Positions 46,201 to 55,226 of a stretch of DNA of 64,000 nucleotides are shown in pieces (position 1 is the stretch's first letter; the number at the start of each line of letters is the position of its first letter). The DNA lies in assembly GCA_937926105.1 (NCBI GenBank), contig CALANS010000050.1:222729-286728 (forward strand), written 5' to 3'. A program made the position numbers and the translations under genes. Below the pieces are notes generated by a model. The model did no database searches, was not told the DNA's origin, and saw only the letters and a program-made list of their open reading frames with translations. The stretch comes from an uncultured Actinomycetes bacterium (GTDB lineage Bacteria; Actinomycetota; Actinomycetes; Mycobacteriales; Nakamurellaceae).

Positions 46201-48090
46201 GCCGACTAGATGCTCGTCGTCCACGGCGATGCCGAAATCGTAGATGTGGGACGGTGTTCCGTCGCTACGCCGGACTTCGTAGGGCCGCTCGTCGATGACC
46301 TGAACGCCCATCTGCTGCAGCACGGGCATGGCCCGGGACAGCGAGACCGCCGCGCCGGCCACGTACAGCTTGAGCCGCCGATCGCCCGGGGTGCCCTCCG
46401 GTGGCGCCGAGATGCGCAGCGCGAGATCGTCCGGATCGACGAGATCGTCCAGCCGCTTGAGGTCGGCCACCGCATCGTCGACGGTGTAGTCCTCCTTGTA
46501 GGCCTCGTCGAAGGCCTCCGCGTACCGATGCAGCGCCCCGGCGGTGTCCAGATCCTCCTCACCGCCGACAACCGTCGTCACCAGCCGGTCCTCCCAGGTG
46601 CGCACGGCTTCCCGCAGGCTGCGGGTCAGCACGGCAAGATCGACCTCAACGGGCCGATCGGGGTCGGTGGTGACGGTGAAATGGACGGCCGCCATGAGGG
46701 AATCGCCGATGCGCGCGGTATAGCGGATCTCGCTGCCACCGAACGCGTCCAACAGCACCTGTTGCATCGCCAGCCGGCGCACCGTGGTGTACCGGTCACG
46801 CGGCAGGAACACCAACACGGACACGAAGCGGCGCCGGGGATCGAATTGCAGGAACGCCCGCAGCCGCCGGCGGCTGGCCAGCTGCAGTTGCCCGGCGACC
46901 ACGTCGGTAACCTGAGCCAGGTCCGCCCAGAACAGTTCCGCCCGCGGGTAGGTCGCCAGCACCTCGAGGGCACGCTGGCCGGAGTAGGAGTTGGGTGTGG
47001 CACCCAGCTGGTGCAGCACCCGGCGAACGGTGTGGCGCAGCACCGGAATGCCAGTGATCTCGGCGTTGCGGGCCTGCGCGGTCAGGGTGGCCAGGAATCG
47101 GTGCCGCACCTGGCCACCGAGGGTGATCGTCACCGACAGGGTCGGTGTCTCCCGGGTGAGCGCAGTGGTCATCCACAGTTGGCTGATCGACAGCGCATGC
47201 CCAGGCTCCGGGGTCACCACATGCTGGATCAGGGCACCGACGCGGTCGACGGGACCGGGGCGCAGCAACCCGAGACCGGTGGCGGCGCCGTCGGAGTCGC
47301 GCGGCTCTCCGTCCGCGCTGACCGCACCGACGGCTTCCCGGCGATAGCCAACGAACGTCACATTGCCGGCGGCCATCCAGTCCAGCAGATCCGCCGCCTC
47401 GGACGCATCGCTGCCATCCGCGCGGGTGCCCGACGCGCCCGGGCGGGCGGCCCGCAGCTCCGCCGCGGCCTGCCGCGCCCGCGCCGCCATCGCCGGGGTG
47501 TCTCCGACGACCCATCGCACATCGGTGAGGGCGGCCCGCAGGCCGTCCTCGACATCCTCCATCCGGGCGGCGTCGGCAAGGCGGTCGATCAGCAGGTGCA
47601 TCCATGATTCGCGGACCGTGCCGTCCGGGGCCTGCTCGGGCGCTACGTCCCCCAGTACCTCGCGCAGGGTGCCATCGGCGTCCCGCCGCACCGCGAGGAT
47701 CGGGTGCAGCACGCGATGCACGGTGATCCCGGCCGCCGTGAGCTCGCCGACCACAGAGTCCACCAGATACGGCATGTCGTCGTTCACGACATCCACCGCG
47801 GTGGAGGTGCCGCTCCAGCCGTCCGCACCAGAGGCGGGGTTGTAGCTGTGGATCAGCGCCTCGCCGGGCCGCCGTCGCTCGCCGAGCCGGCGGTGCGCCG
47901 CAACGATGGCGGCAATATCGGCGGCGCTGCGCGGCTGGTCCTCGCCCGCGACGTGGCGGAAGTATCCGCGAATCAGGGCGGCGTCGTCCGGCGCCGATCC
48001 CGCGGCCTCGTTCACCGCCGGTGAGGGGGCGTCCGGCCAAGTGCCGGACGGGGCACCGGATGTCGTGCTGGATGTGGTCGGACTGGTCAT
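43222..48090 (-). CDS. gdh: NAD-specific glutamate dehydrogenase, large (180 kDa) type
   Basis: Catabolic glutamate dehydrogenase of 1,622 residues, the length expected for this family. ACT-like regulatory segments occupy the N-terminal half. The dehydrogenase core near residues 810-860 contains SDRPEDFRTEVLGLVKAQEVKNA and the PVGAKGGFVVK catalytic lysine motif. The helical C-terminal domain is complete. The ATG at 48090 follows AGGGAG and starts a Thr/Ser-rich leader. It oxidises glutamate to 2-oxoglutarate, feeding the TCA cycle. Order thioesterase-gdh-ettA-ssb matches M. tuberculosis Rv2475c-Rv2478c. Confidence 0.95.
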   Translation of the reverse strand: MTSPTTSSTTSGAPSGTWPDAPSPAVNEAAGSAPDDAALIRGYFRHVAGEDQPRSAADIAAIVAAHRRLGERRRPGEALIHSYNPASGADGWSGTSTAVDVVNDDMPYLVDSVVGELTAAGITVHRVLHPILAVRRDADGTLREVLGDVAPEQAPDGTVRESWMHLLIDRLADAARMEDVEDGLRAALTDVRWVVGDTPAMAARARQAAAELRAARPGASGTRADGSDASEAADLLDWMAAGNVTFVGYRREAVGAVSADGEPRDSDGAATGLGLLRPGPVDRVGALIQHVVTPEPGHALSISQLWMTTALTRETPTLSVTITLGGQVRHRFLATLTAQARNAEITGIPVLRHTVRRVLHQLGATPNSYSGQRALEVLATYPRAELFWADLAQVTDVVAGQLQLASRRRLRAFLQFDPRRRFVSVLVFLPRDRYTTVRRLAMQQVLLDAFGGSEIRYTARIGDSLMAAVHFTVTTDPDRPVEVDLAVLTRSLREAVRTWEDRLVTTVVGGEEDLDTAGALHRYAEAFDEAYKEDYTVDDAVADLKRLDDLVDPDDLALRISAPPEGTPGDRRLKLYVAGAAVSLSRAMPVLQQMGVQVIDERPYEVRRSDGTPSHIYDFGIAVDDEHLVGKDEAATKQRFSEAFIAAWRGRTEVDGFNALVLAAGLGWRDIAVLRAYAKYLRQIGSAYTQGYLEQVLCVHPTVTSDLAALFTARFDPAVPDGERTGRCDALVERITAELDAVASLDADRILRTYLQLIDATVRTNAYQSGPEGTLRDSMAFKIDPRLVPGVPKPVPAHEIWVYSPRVEGVHLRFGAVARGGLRWSDRPEDFRTEVLGLVKAQEVKNAVIVPVGAKGGFVVKQPPAPTGDPAADREAVQAEGIACYRIFVSSLLDVTDNRVGGQVVPPDRVVRHDDDDPYLVVAADKGTAKFSDIANSVALDYGFWLGDAFASGGSAGYDHKGMGITARGAWESVKHHFRELGVDTQSRDFTCVGIGDMSGDVFGNGMLLSEHIRLVAAFDHRHVFVDPDPDAAVGFAERRRLFDLPRSSWGDYDAALISEGGGVWPRSVKSIPVSSQMRAALGLPPTVTAMAPTELIHAVLLAPVDLLWNGGIGTYVKASTETNAQVGDKANDPVRVDGDQLRVKVVGEGGNLGVTQLGRIEFARAGGRINTDAIDNSAGVDTSDHEVNIKIAVQPLLIDGALAESDRNALLTDMTGEVADLVLADNKAQNRLLGVSRAHAVPMLSVHARQIDALVESGRLDRALEFLPSPAQIEARLAAGEPLTSPELSVLVAYTKSQLASDMLASDLPDSDAYRDRLPGYFPSAMRQRFGDVITEHPLAREIVTTMAANEVVNRAGISYAFRLGEEIAASTTDAVRAFTVVSEVFDLPELTRDIDAADHVVPADCQDHLTLLVRRLLDRAARWFLSRRPQPLDVRAEIDRYREALRLIGPRVPELLRGVEQENVQRDTDDLLRRGATEDLATRVAYSLYHFSGLDIADVANSAGRDLLEVAELYYALSAHLGFDRTLTLVTNLERGDRWHALARQAVRDDLYRSMWMITADVLSTTDPGTPVEDKIAQWEQQNASRLARARATLGEIADAGAGDLAALSVAAREIRTMIR

Positions 48091-48280
48091 GGCACGCGTC
48101 TCCCTGGCGGTGGGTGCTCCGTTGCACCCTCCGCCGCCCGAGCTTAGTCGCGACCGCAGCGCCGGTCCTGCATGCCCCCACCGTCGCGCGAGCCTTGGGG
48201 CGCCACGTTGGTACGGACGCACGCCGGCGCGGGCCGGCTCCCCGGTCGCAGTGTCGGTCCTGGGGTCTCGGGCCGCTGCG

Positions 48281-49966
48281 TCAGTCTCGCGTGAGCTTGC
48301 GGTAGGCCACGCGGTGCGGGCGGGCGGCCTCGGCGCCCAGCCGATCCACCTTGTTGCGCTCGTAGTCGGAGAAGTTGCCCTCGAAGAAGAACCACTCCGC
48401 CGGGTTCTCCTCGGTGCCTTCCCAGGCCAGGATGTGCGTGCACGTCCGGTCCAGGAACCATCGATCGTGCGAGATCACCACGGCACAACCCGGAAAGTCT
48501 TCCAGTGCGTTCTCCAGCGACGCCAGCGTCTCCACGTCGAGGTCGTTGGTCGGCTCGTCCAGCAGGATCAGGTTGCCGCCAACCTTCAGGGTCAGCGCCA
48601 GGTTGAGTCGGTTGCGCTCGCCCCCGGACAGCACCCCGGCGGGTTTCTGCTGGTCCGGACCCTTGAACCCGAAGGCCGACACGTACGCGCGGGAGGGCAT
48701 CTCGACGTTGCCGACCTTGATGTGGTCCAGCCCGTCGGAGACGACCTCCCACACCGTCTTGGATCCGTCGATGCCGGCCCGGTCCTGATCCACGTAGGAC
48801 AGTTTGACCGTCTCCCCCACCGTGACGGTGCCGTCGTCGGGCTGCTCCAGCCCGACGATCGTCTTGAACAGGGTGGACTTGCCCGCCCCGTTCGGGCCAA
48901 TCACACCAACGATCCCGTTGCGCGGCAAGGTGAACGAGAGATCGTCGATCAGCAGCCGGTCGCCGAAGCCCTTCCGCAGGCGCGCGACCTCCACCACGAT
49001 CGAGCCCAGCCGCGGGCCCGGCGGGATCTGGATCTCCTCGAAGTCGAGCTTGCGGGTGCGCTCGGCCTCTGCGGCCATCTCCTCGTAGCGCGCTAGCCGC
49101 GCCTTGGACTTAGCCTGACGCGCCTTCGCCCCGGATCGGACCCAGGCGAGCTCGGACTGCAGTCGCTTGGCCAGCTTGGCGTCCTTGCGGCCCTGCACCT
49201 CCATCCGCTCCGCCTTTTTTTCCAGGTACGTGGAGTAGTTGCCCTCGTAGGGCAGCAGGCGGCCGCGGTCCACCTCGGCGATCCAGCCCGCGACGTTGTC
49301 CAGGAAGTACCGGTCGTGAGTGACGGCCAACACCGCACCCTCGTAGGACGCCAGGAACTGTTCTAGCCATTGGACGGACTCGGCGTCCAGGTGGTTGGTG
49401 GGCTCGTCCAGCAGCAGCAGGTCCGGTGCGGACAGCAGCAGCCGGCACAGCGCGACCCGGCGCCGCTCACCACCGGAGAGCACCGACACCGGCATGTCAC
49501 CGGGCGGGCAACGCAGCGCATCCATCGCCTGGTCGAGTTGCGAGTCCAGGTCCCAGGCACCTGCATGGTCCAGGTCCTCCTGGAGCTTGCCCATCTCCTC
49601 CATCAGGTCGTCGAAGTTATTGCCCGTCGACACAGCCATTTCCTCGGCAATCTCGTTGAACCGGGCGAGTTTGCCGTAGGTCTCACCGAACGCGCCCCGC
49701 ACGTTCTCCAGGACGGTCTTGTCGTCCTCGAGTTCGGGCTCCTGCATCAGGATTCCGACCGAATATCCGGGCGTCAGGTAGGCCTCGCCATTGGAGGGCT
49801 TGTCCAGCCCGGCCATGATTTTCAGAATGGTGGATTTTCCGGCACCATTCGGGCCCACGACGCCAATTTTCGCCCCGGGATAGAACATCATGGTGACGTC
49901 GTCGAGAATGATTTTGTCGCCGACGGCCTTACGGGCTTTCTTCATTGTATAAATGAACTCGGGCAC
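48281..49966 (-). CDS. ettA: ABC-F translational throttle protein EttA
   Basis: Cytoplasmic ABC-F ATPase of 561 residues with two ATP-binding cassettes. The first Walker A GPNGAGKST is at 38-46, and a second GPNGAGKSTLF lies in the C-terminal half. Both signatures are LSGGER, and the arm and linker regions typical of EttA are present. The N-terminus PEFIYTMKKARKAVGDK is characteristic. GTG 49966 has GAGGG upstream and fits the family start better than the ATG at 49990. EttA acts at the ribosomal E site and couples elongation to energy state. Confidence 0.94.
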   Translation of the reverse strand: MPEFIYTMKKARKAVGDKIILDDVTMMFYPGAKIGVVGPNGAGKSTILKIMAGLDKPSNGEAYLTPGYSVGILMQEPELEDDKTVLENVRGAFGETYGKLARFNEIAEEMAVSTGNNFDDLMEEMGKLQEDLDHAGAWDLDSQLDQAMDALRCPPGDMPVSVLSGGERRRVALCRLLLSAPDLLLLDEPTNHLDAESVQWLEQFLASYEGAVLAVTHDRYFLDNVAGWIAEVDRGRLLPYEGNYSTYLEKKAERMEVQGRKDAKLAKRLQSELAWVRSGAKARQAKSKARLARYEEMAAEAERTRKLDFEEIQIPPGPRLGSIVVEVARLRKGFGDRLLIDDLSFTLPRNGIVGVIGPNGAGKSTLFKTIVGLEQPDDGTVTVGETVKLSYVDQDRAGIDGSKTVWEVVSDGLDHIKVGNVEMPSRAYVSAFGFKGPDQQKPAGVLSGGERNRLNLALTLKVGGNLILLDEPTNDLDVETLASLENALEDFPGCAVVISHDRWFLDRTCTHILAWEGTEENPAEWFFFEGNFSDYERNKVDRLGAEAARPHRVAYRKLTRD

Positions 49967-49999
49967 TGCTTCCCTCTCGCTGCTGGTCACGGCCGGGTA

Positions 50000-50022
50000 C
50001 CCGCTCGGCCATGCCGAGCGGG
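50000..50022 (-). terminator. Perfect 10-bp hairpin between ssb and ettA
   Basis: CCCGCTCGGC and GCCGAGCGGG are perfectly complementary with a 3-base loop CAT. It lies 88 bases past the ssb stop and 33 bases upstream of the ettA start, so it could end the ssb message or regulate ettA. Confidence 0.5.
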
Positions 50023-50110
50023 CGTCTGCGGCTACCAGTGTGCCCTATCCGGCGGCCGCCCGGTCGCACCTGCGGATGGGGTCCGCCACCGGCGACCGGA
50101 CGGCCGACCC

Positions 50111-50647
50111 TCACGCCCCCGCGAGCTGCGGTTCCGGCCACTCGATGCCCTGCCCTGCGGGCGCGTCGCCGACCAGGTCCTGCTGCGCGGCCCCGTCACC
50201 GGCCCCGTCCACCAGGTCCGTGTCGGACGCCCGGGCCGGGTCGTCCGTGCCGTCCTGACCGGGCCCAGTAATCCGGTCCAGCCGGCTGAACCGGTAGAAC
50301 TGCGCGGTCCCCTTCGACAGGTCGTGCCCGACGAAGTCCGCCGTCACCTCCGTGAACCAGCGCCGCTCCCCGTCGTTGCCGACGAACTCACGATCGCTGA
50401 TCCGCCCCGTGACCAGCACCGGGTCACCGCGCCGCAGGCTGTGGGAGACCCCCCGCGCCAGCCGCCGCCAGCACACCACGTTGACGCCGTACTCGCCGGC
50501 GTCGACCCATTCACCGCTCTCCGGGTTGCGGCGGCGCCGATTGGACACCACCCGGAAGCTCACCCGGTCCGGATCGTCGGGCAACCCGCTGATGCGCGGG
50601 TCGGCCACGACGTTGCCGACGATGGTCAGTGTTGCCGTGTCGAACAT
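50111..50647 (-). CDS. ssb: Single-stranded DNA-binding protein
   Basis: OB-fold protein of 178 residues: LTIVGNVVADPRI, VSFRVVSNRRRRN, VCWRRLARGVSHSLRRGDPVLVTGRI. The second of two ATGs (50647) is chosen because GGGAGGGG is six bases upstream of it and too close to the first. The tail is acidic (DLVDGAGDG) but lacks the DDIPF-type ending that recruits repair partners, so this is likely an accessory SSB, like Rv2478c at the same position in M. tuberculosis. Confidence 0.88.
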   Translation of the reverse strand: MFDTATLTIVGNVVADPRISGLPDDPDRVSFRVVSNRRRRNPESGEWVDAGEYGVNVVCWRRLARGVSHSLRRGDPVLVTGRISDREFVGNDGERRWFTEVTADFVGHDLSKGTAQFYRFSRLDRITGPGQDGTDDPARASDTDLVDGAGDGAAQQDLVGDAPAGQGIEWPEPQLAGA

Positions 50648-50791
50648 GATCATCCCCTCCCCCGGTGGCCGAGTGCCGCCGGTCCCTGTCGTCAGCCTGC
50701 CGCCCCGGCGTGGGCGAAGCGGGCATCCGGGGAGCCACTGGGGATGGAATTCGGACAGGGGGACAACTCGGAGCCAAACCCTGGGGATGCG

Positions 50792-52933
50792 CTACTCGCC
50801 CGTGCGCCCGTCGCGTTCGGCGATCGCGGCCAGCATGGCGTTGTAGGCAGCCAGGTCGGCGTCCCGGTCGGCCTCCGCACGCCGGTCCAGCCGCCGGGAG
50901 GCCCGCTCGTCGCTGCGCGACCACTGCAGCATCAGCGCGATCATCACGATCAACAAGGGGATCTCGGTAAAGCCCCACCCGATGCCGCCCCCCAGACGCT
51001 GGTCGGCCAGCAGGTCGGGCACCCACGGCAGCGCGAGCTCGGTGAAGAAGTTGGCGCCCACCAGCTGGTGCGAACTCATCAGCGCGAGTCCGAAGAAGGC
51101 GTGGAACGGCATCGCCGCCAACAACACGCCCAGCTTCATCGGCGAGGACAGCCGGCGCGGCGCCGGGTCCACCCCGATGATCACCCAGTAGTACAGGTAG
51201 CCGACCACCACGAAGTGCACCGTCATGATTAGGTGCCCCAGATGGCTGGAGATCATCAGCTCGAATAGCCCGGTGAAGTACAGCACGTAGAAGCTGGCGA
51301 TGAACAGCGGCAGCACGACCAGCGGGTGGGTCAGGAACTTCGTCACCGGCGAATGCACCAGCGCGACCACGGCTTCCCGCACCCCGGGCGGATCGTCCCT
51401 CCCGGCGGCGGGCAGCGCCCGCAGGATCAACGTCACCGGCCCACCGAGCACCAGCAAGATCGGCGCCAGCATGGCCAGCGCCATGTGCATGATCATGTGG
51501 ATGCTGAATTCGGCCTGCGCGTAGGCACCCAGCCCAGACGAGCTGGCCAGCAGCACGGTCAGGCAGCCCAGCACCCAGGCGACGGTGCGCCCGGCCGGCC
51601 ATGCATCGCCGCGCCGACGCAGCCGACGCACGCCCACCAGGTACGCCACCGCCGCCGCAATGGACGCCGTCCCGGCGATCAGGTCGAACCGCCAGTAGAG
51701 CAGCAGGTTCGACAGCGTCGGTGGGCCCGGCAGGTCGAAGCCCAGCACCAGTGCGATCGGCGACAATGCATCCCCGGACGGTGGCGGGGTGGCCGTGCGA
51801 CCGAGCGCGGCCGCGACGCCTACCGTCACCGCCATGATCGCCACCTCGACGACGGCCAGCCGGACCAGCGGCCGAGGGTCGCCGTGCTCGCCGATCGCCG
51901 GCAGGGTGCGGCGGCGATGTAGGAAACCGATCAGACCCAGCACGATCAGCAGGGTGCTCTTGGCCAGCACCATTCGGCCGTAGTCCGTGGTCCACAGATC
52001 GGCCAGGTACGGGATGCGGATCCAGGCGTTGATGACGCCCGAGGCGGCCACCGCGATGAAGGCGACCAGCGCGAGCGTCGAGTAGCGGCGCGCGATGACA
52101 TCCAGCCGACGGGCGCGCTGCCGGGCCAGGCCGAGGAACGCGATCAGCCCACCGACCCACAGGCTGACCCCGCCCAGGTGATACAGCATGCTGTCGGTGG
52201 CGTAGTCGTGGTCGCCGGCCTGAGCGGTGTGCCCGGCCAGCGCCACCGGGATCAGCACCAGCAGGGCGAGCACAAGGAGCAGCCACGCCCACGCCGGTCG
52301 CAGCACGATCCGGGCGGCGATGGCGATCACGATGGCCACGCCCGCGGCGATCACCGGGGCTCGCATGTTGTCCAGCACGCCCAGGGCGGTGAGCACCGAG
52401 TTGGCGTCCAACGACTGCCCCAACGGCCGGCCCAGCGTGTCCGACAGGGTCAGCGGCACCAACGCCAGCGCGGCGGCGGCCCACACCATGGCGGCCAGTG
52501 ATGCGGCGCGCATGGCACGGTACCCGGCGACGTCGAAGATGCCCGAGCGCTGTGGTGGGGCGAGCGCGGCGGCGGCCAGCAACCATCCGATGGTGACGGC
52601 GGCCATCAGGTCGAACAGACCCTTCACAGCGGGCAGCGCCAGTTCGGTGAGCCGGCCGGCGTCCTGAATGCCGGGGATGACGCTGCGGGCGGGCACGATG
52701 GCGGCCAGCGCGGCGGCGACACAGCCGGTGATCAGAGCGACGGTGACGGTGACGACGCTGACCTGCCAGCGCCGGGAGCCGGAGGGGCCCGGCCGCGCGG
52801 CGGGGGCGTCCGCGGCGGCCGCCCCGGTACCAGCGGTGACGGGATCGGCGGCGCCGGGGCCGCTGATCACGGCATCGGTGGCCATCGAGCTTTCGGTGAC
52901 CATCGAGCCGTCGGTGACGGCGCCGTCGGCCAT
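50792..52933 (-). CDS. CopD/CtaG-type bifunctional copper membrane protein
   Basis: Integral membrane protein of 713 residues. The first half is CopD-like (copper uptake): helices with ALAGHTAQAGDHDYATDSMLYHLGGVSLWVGG. The second half is CtaG-like (caa3 cytochrome oxidase assembly): HMIMHMALAMLAPILLVLGGPV, SSHLGHLIMTVHFVVVGYLYYW and PFHAFFGLALM with conserved His and Met. The ATG at 52933 has GGAGGT upstream; earlier starts lack one. About 15-17 membrane segments. Probably moves copper for oxidase assembly or tolerance. Confidence 0.9.
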   Translation of the reverse strand: MADGAVTDGSMVTESSMATDAVISGPGAADPVTAGTGAAAADAPAARPGPSGSRRWQVSVVTVTVALITGCVAAALAAIVPARSVIPGIQDAGRLTELALPAVKGLFDLMAAVTIGWLLAAAALAPPQRSGIFDVAGYRAMRAASLAAMVWAAAALALVPLTLSDTLGRPLGQSLDANSVLTALGVLDNMRAPVIAAGVAIVIAIAARIVLRPAWAWLLLVLALLVLIPVALAGHTAQAGDHDYATDSMLYHLGGVSLWVGGLIAFLGLARQRARRLDVIARRYSTLALVAFIAVAASGVINAWIRIPYLADLWTTDYGRMVLAKSTLLIVLGLIGFLHRRRTLPAIGEHGDPRPLVRLAVVEVAIMAVTVGVAAALGRTATPPPSGDALSPIALVLGFDLPGPPTLSNLLLYWRFDLIAGTASIAAAVAYLVGVRRLRRRGDAWPAGRTVAWVLGCLTVLLASSSGLGAYAQAEFSIHMIMHMALAMLAPILLVLGGPVTLILRALPAAGRDDPPGVREAVVALVHSPVTKFLTHPLVVLPLFIASFYVLYFTGLFELMISSHLGHLIMTVHFVVVGYLYYWVIIGVDPAPRRLSSPMKLGVLLAAMPFHAFFGLALMSSHQLVGANFFTELALPWVPDLLADQRLGGGIGWGFTEIPLLIVMIALMLQWSRSDERASRRLDRRAEADRDADLAAYNAMLAAIAERDGRTGE

Positions 52934-53083
52934 GGCGACCTCCACCGTGGTGTCTTGCTGATCCGGCACGACATCGAGGTTACGTCGGGTTCGCTGCGCC
53001 CCGGTTCGGGCCTCGTCCAGCGCACATCTGAACAATGCGCAGGCGGCTAGGCTCTGTTCAGCGCCGGGTCCTCCCGGCAGCGG

Positions 53084-53160
53084 GCGCTCGTAGCTCAGTT
53101 GGATAGAGCAGGGGACTTCTAATCCTCAGGTCGCAGGTTCGAATCCTGCCGGGCGCGCCA
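53084..53160 (+). tRNA. tRNA-Arg (TCT anticodon)
   Basis: Acceptor stem GCGCTCG pairs with CGGGCGC (one G-U). The anticodon loop CTTCTAA gives TCT. The T arm is GGTTCGAATCC, and CCA is encoded at 53158-53160. Confidence 0.95.
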
Positions 53161-53165
53161 CCTGT

Positions 53166-53220
53166 ATGTGTGGCCTCGGCCGATGGGTGACGTTCGGCCT
53201 TCGGCTGAGGCGGTACACAT
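53166..53220 (+). terminator. Large hairpin after tRNA-Arg
   Basis: GCCTCGGCCGA (53173-53183) pairs with TCGGCTGAGGC (53201-53211) with one G-U. An outer ATGTGT/ACACAT pair extends the stem across a small bulge. It begins six bases after the tRNA CCA end and probably stops or protects the transcript. Confidence 0.5.
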
Positions 53221-53509
53221 CTTCGGGTGATGGGTGATGGGTAGTTCCGTCGCGCGGGCTGCGCGGCAAAAGTCGCACCTCGTCGGGATCTTGGTCTCTC
53301 TCACCTGCAGGAATGCGTTCAAGATCCCCACGAGGGGCGATTCCTGACCGCGGGTCGGTCCTGGCGAACATCGGACCAGCGCCAGACCTCCAGGCGCCCG
53401 CGCACTAGGCCGTTCGGGTTGCAAAGTGCTCCATTCGGCGTAACATCCGCCGGGTTCGGACCCTCATCGGGCGCCGCAACCGGTGCCTGACCTACCCGAA
53501 AGGCATCCG
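53221..53509. other. Gene-free spacer between tRNA-Arg and the channel gene
   Basis: No frame is supported. The sequence after a tRNA 3' end is a usual integration site, so I looked for a repeated tRNA end or integrase and found neither. The channel gene promoter must lie in the distal half; GAAAGG at 53498-53503 is its ribosome-binding site. Confidence 0.4.
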
Positions 53510-54766
53510 ATGGACGCAATCAACAGATTCTTCAATAGCTTCCCGGCGATATTCCAGGCGATCATCCTGCTGGTGATCGCCTTCCTGGTGGCGTGGCTCG
53601 CTCGCACCATCGCGGTGATGATCCTGCGACGGCTGCACGTCGACGAGCGCCTGGGCAGCCGGGGGGTCCAGGACAGCCGCACCGGCAGTACCGCCGACTT
53701 CGTCGGCAAGCTGGTGTTCCTGATCGTGTTCCTGCTGTTCCTGCCGTCGGTGCTGGACAAGCTGAACATGAACTCGGTATCCGACCCGATCACCGGGATG
53801 ATCGGCTCGATCTTGCACTACCTGCCGAACATTCTCGCTGCGGCGCTGATCCTGTTCATCGGGCACCTGGTGGCCCGGCTGGTGGGGCAGGTGGTCGAGG
53901 CTCTGCTGCGCCGGTTGAACATCGACCGAGTGCAAACCCGGCTCGGGATGACGGTCACCGCCCAGAACTCGCTGGCCACTGTCGTCAGCAAGATTGTCTA
54001 TGCGCTGATCATGATCCTGGTTGCGATCGCCGCACTGCAGGCCCTGGCCATCAGCTCGATCTCCGACCCTGCCGTCGCCATGCTGCACCGGGTGCTCACC
54101 TACATCCCACTGCTGATCGTCGGCCTGGTACTGATCGCCCTGGGCGTGTTCATCGGGGGCCTGGTTGGGCGGCTCGTCACCGATCTGCTGGCCGGGTTCG
54201 GCGCCGATTCCTGGCTGGCCAAGTTGCTGCCGAGGTCCAAGCGAGCGCACGCCGACTCCGAAGCCGCGGCAGCGCCTAGCTTCTCGCTGTCCACGGCGAT
54301 CGGCACCGTGGTCCGAGTGGTGATCATCCTGCTGTTCGTGGTCGAGGGCCTGCAGGTGTTGCAGCTGGACCTACTCACCCGGATCGGTGCCGCGATCATC
54401 GGCTACCTGCCGTCGGCCCTGGCCGCCGCGGTGATCATGGTGCTGGCGGTGCTGGCCGGCAGTTGGGTCGAATCGCTGATCGTGCGGCGCTCCCCCGCCC
54501 ACCGCAGCTACGCCGTGGCCGCCAAGGTCGCGATCCTCGTGTTGGCGGTGTTCATGACGCTAACCCAGTTGCATCTGAGCCAGCAGATCGTCACCATCGC
54601 CTTCCTGGCGACGGTGGGCGCGGTCGCGGTGGCGTTCGCGATCGCGTTCGGCGTCGGTGGCCGGGCGTTCGCCGCTGGCCGGCTGAGCAAGCTGGAGCGC
54701 ACGCTCGACGACCCTGGCCCCGCGAGTGCGCACGTCGCCGACCCCGGCACCGGTCCGAGCACCTGA
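53510..54766 (+). CDS. MscS-like membrane protein with TM-helix repeats
   Basis: Membrane protein of 418 residues built from repeats of paired helices (conserved TM-helix repeat): HYLPNILAAALILFIGHLVARLVGQ, TYIPLLIVGLVLIALGVFIGG and GYLPSALAAAVIMVLAVLAGS share the same pattern. It ends with an MscS-like pore segment (AFLATVGAVAVAFAIAFGVGGRAFA). ATG 53510 with GAAAGG upstream is preferred over 53483. It lacks the large MscS cytoplasmic domain, so osmotic channel function is plausible but unproven. Confidence 0.8.
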   Translation: MDAINRFFNSFPAIFQAIILLVIAFLVAWLARTIAVMILRRLHVDERLGSRGVQDSRTGSTADFVGKLVFLIVFLLFLPSVLDKLNMNSVSDPITGMIGSILHYLPNILAAALILFIGHLVARLVGQVVEALLRRLNIDRVQTRLGMTVTAQNSLATVVSKIVYALIMILVAIAALQALAISSISDPAVAMLHRVLTYIPLLIVGLVLIALGVFIGGLVGRLVTDLLAGFGADSWLAKLLPRSKRAHADSEAAAAPSFSLSTAIGTVVRVVIILLFVVEGLQVLQLDLLTRIGAAIIGYLPSALAAAVIMVLAVLAGSWVESLIVRRSPAHRSYAVAAKVAILVLAVFMTLTQLHLSQQIVTIAFLATVGAVAVAFAIAFGVGGRAFAAGRLSKLERTLDDPGPASAHVADPGTGPST

Positions 54767-54769
54767 CGA

Positions 54770-54826
54770 CCCGCCGACCGGGGTGGGTTGGTGGCCTCAC
54801 GCCACTCCACCCCGGTCGCCGGCGGG
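54770..54826. terminator. Bidirectional terminator between convergent genes
   Basis: CCCGCCG plus CCGGGGTGG (54770-54786) pair with CCACCCCGG and CGGCGGG (54807-54826) across a small bulge. The loop itself folds (GTGGC/GCCAC). It fills the whole gap between the channel gene and the DUF6458 gene, which converge. Confidence 0.7.
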
Positions 54827-54833
54827 TGATCGG

Positions 54834-55097
54834 TCAGATCCGGGGGTCGTTGGGGTCGGCCGGTGTGACGTACGTGGTCCGCGAGGCGCGTGGACCGTAG
54901 CCGTCGTCGACCCGCGAGATGACATCGGTGCGGCGCCGAGTCGCCATGAGGACCAGCGCGATCACCAATCCGACTGCGCCGATGATCATCAAGATCACGC
55001 CGATCAGGCCCAGGTCGACCCCGTTGACGTCTGCCGTGATCGCGAACTTCAGGATCGCACCAATCGCGATCACGACCAAGCTGGCTCCGATCTTCAT
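54834..55097 (-). CDS. DUF6458-type small membrane protein
   Basis: Protein of 87 residues with two membrane helices (MKIGASLVVIAIGAILKFAI and LGLIGVILMIIGAVGLVIALVLM) and a basic, then Pro/Asp tail (TRRRTDVISRVDDG). GGAGGG precedes the ATG at 55097; the long open frame upstream is a shadow of the YjbR-like gene. Widespread in actinobacteria, function unknown. Confidence 0.85.
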   Translation of the reverse strand: MKIGASLVVIAIGAILKFAITADVNGVDLGLIGVILMIIGAVGLVIALVLMATRRRTDVISRVDDGYGPRASRTTYVTPADPNDPRI

Positions 55098-55214
55098 ACG
55101 GCCCTCCACGATGGTGGGCGGCCCGACGCGCGGGCGGCCGCTGGCGAAACACTGCGATTCGCTATTCCCCACCCACAGCTCGCCCAAACCACGAACGATG
55201 TCGGCCGGCCGGGC

Positions 55215-55220
55215 TACCGT
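55215..55220 (+). promoter_or_regulatory. Leaderless -10 box of the YjbR-like gene
   Basis: TACCGT followed by six bases and the ATG at 55227. The arrangement implies a leaderless transcript. Confidence 0.45.
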
Positions 55221-55226
55221 GACGCG

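Noticed and set aside
53161..53509. tRNA-Arg as an integration site with an element behind it
   Set aside because: No duplicated tRNA 3' end, integrase or foreign gene follows; the next gene is an ordinary channel protein.
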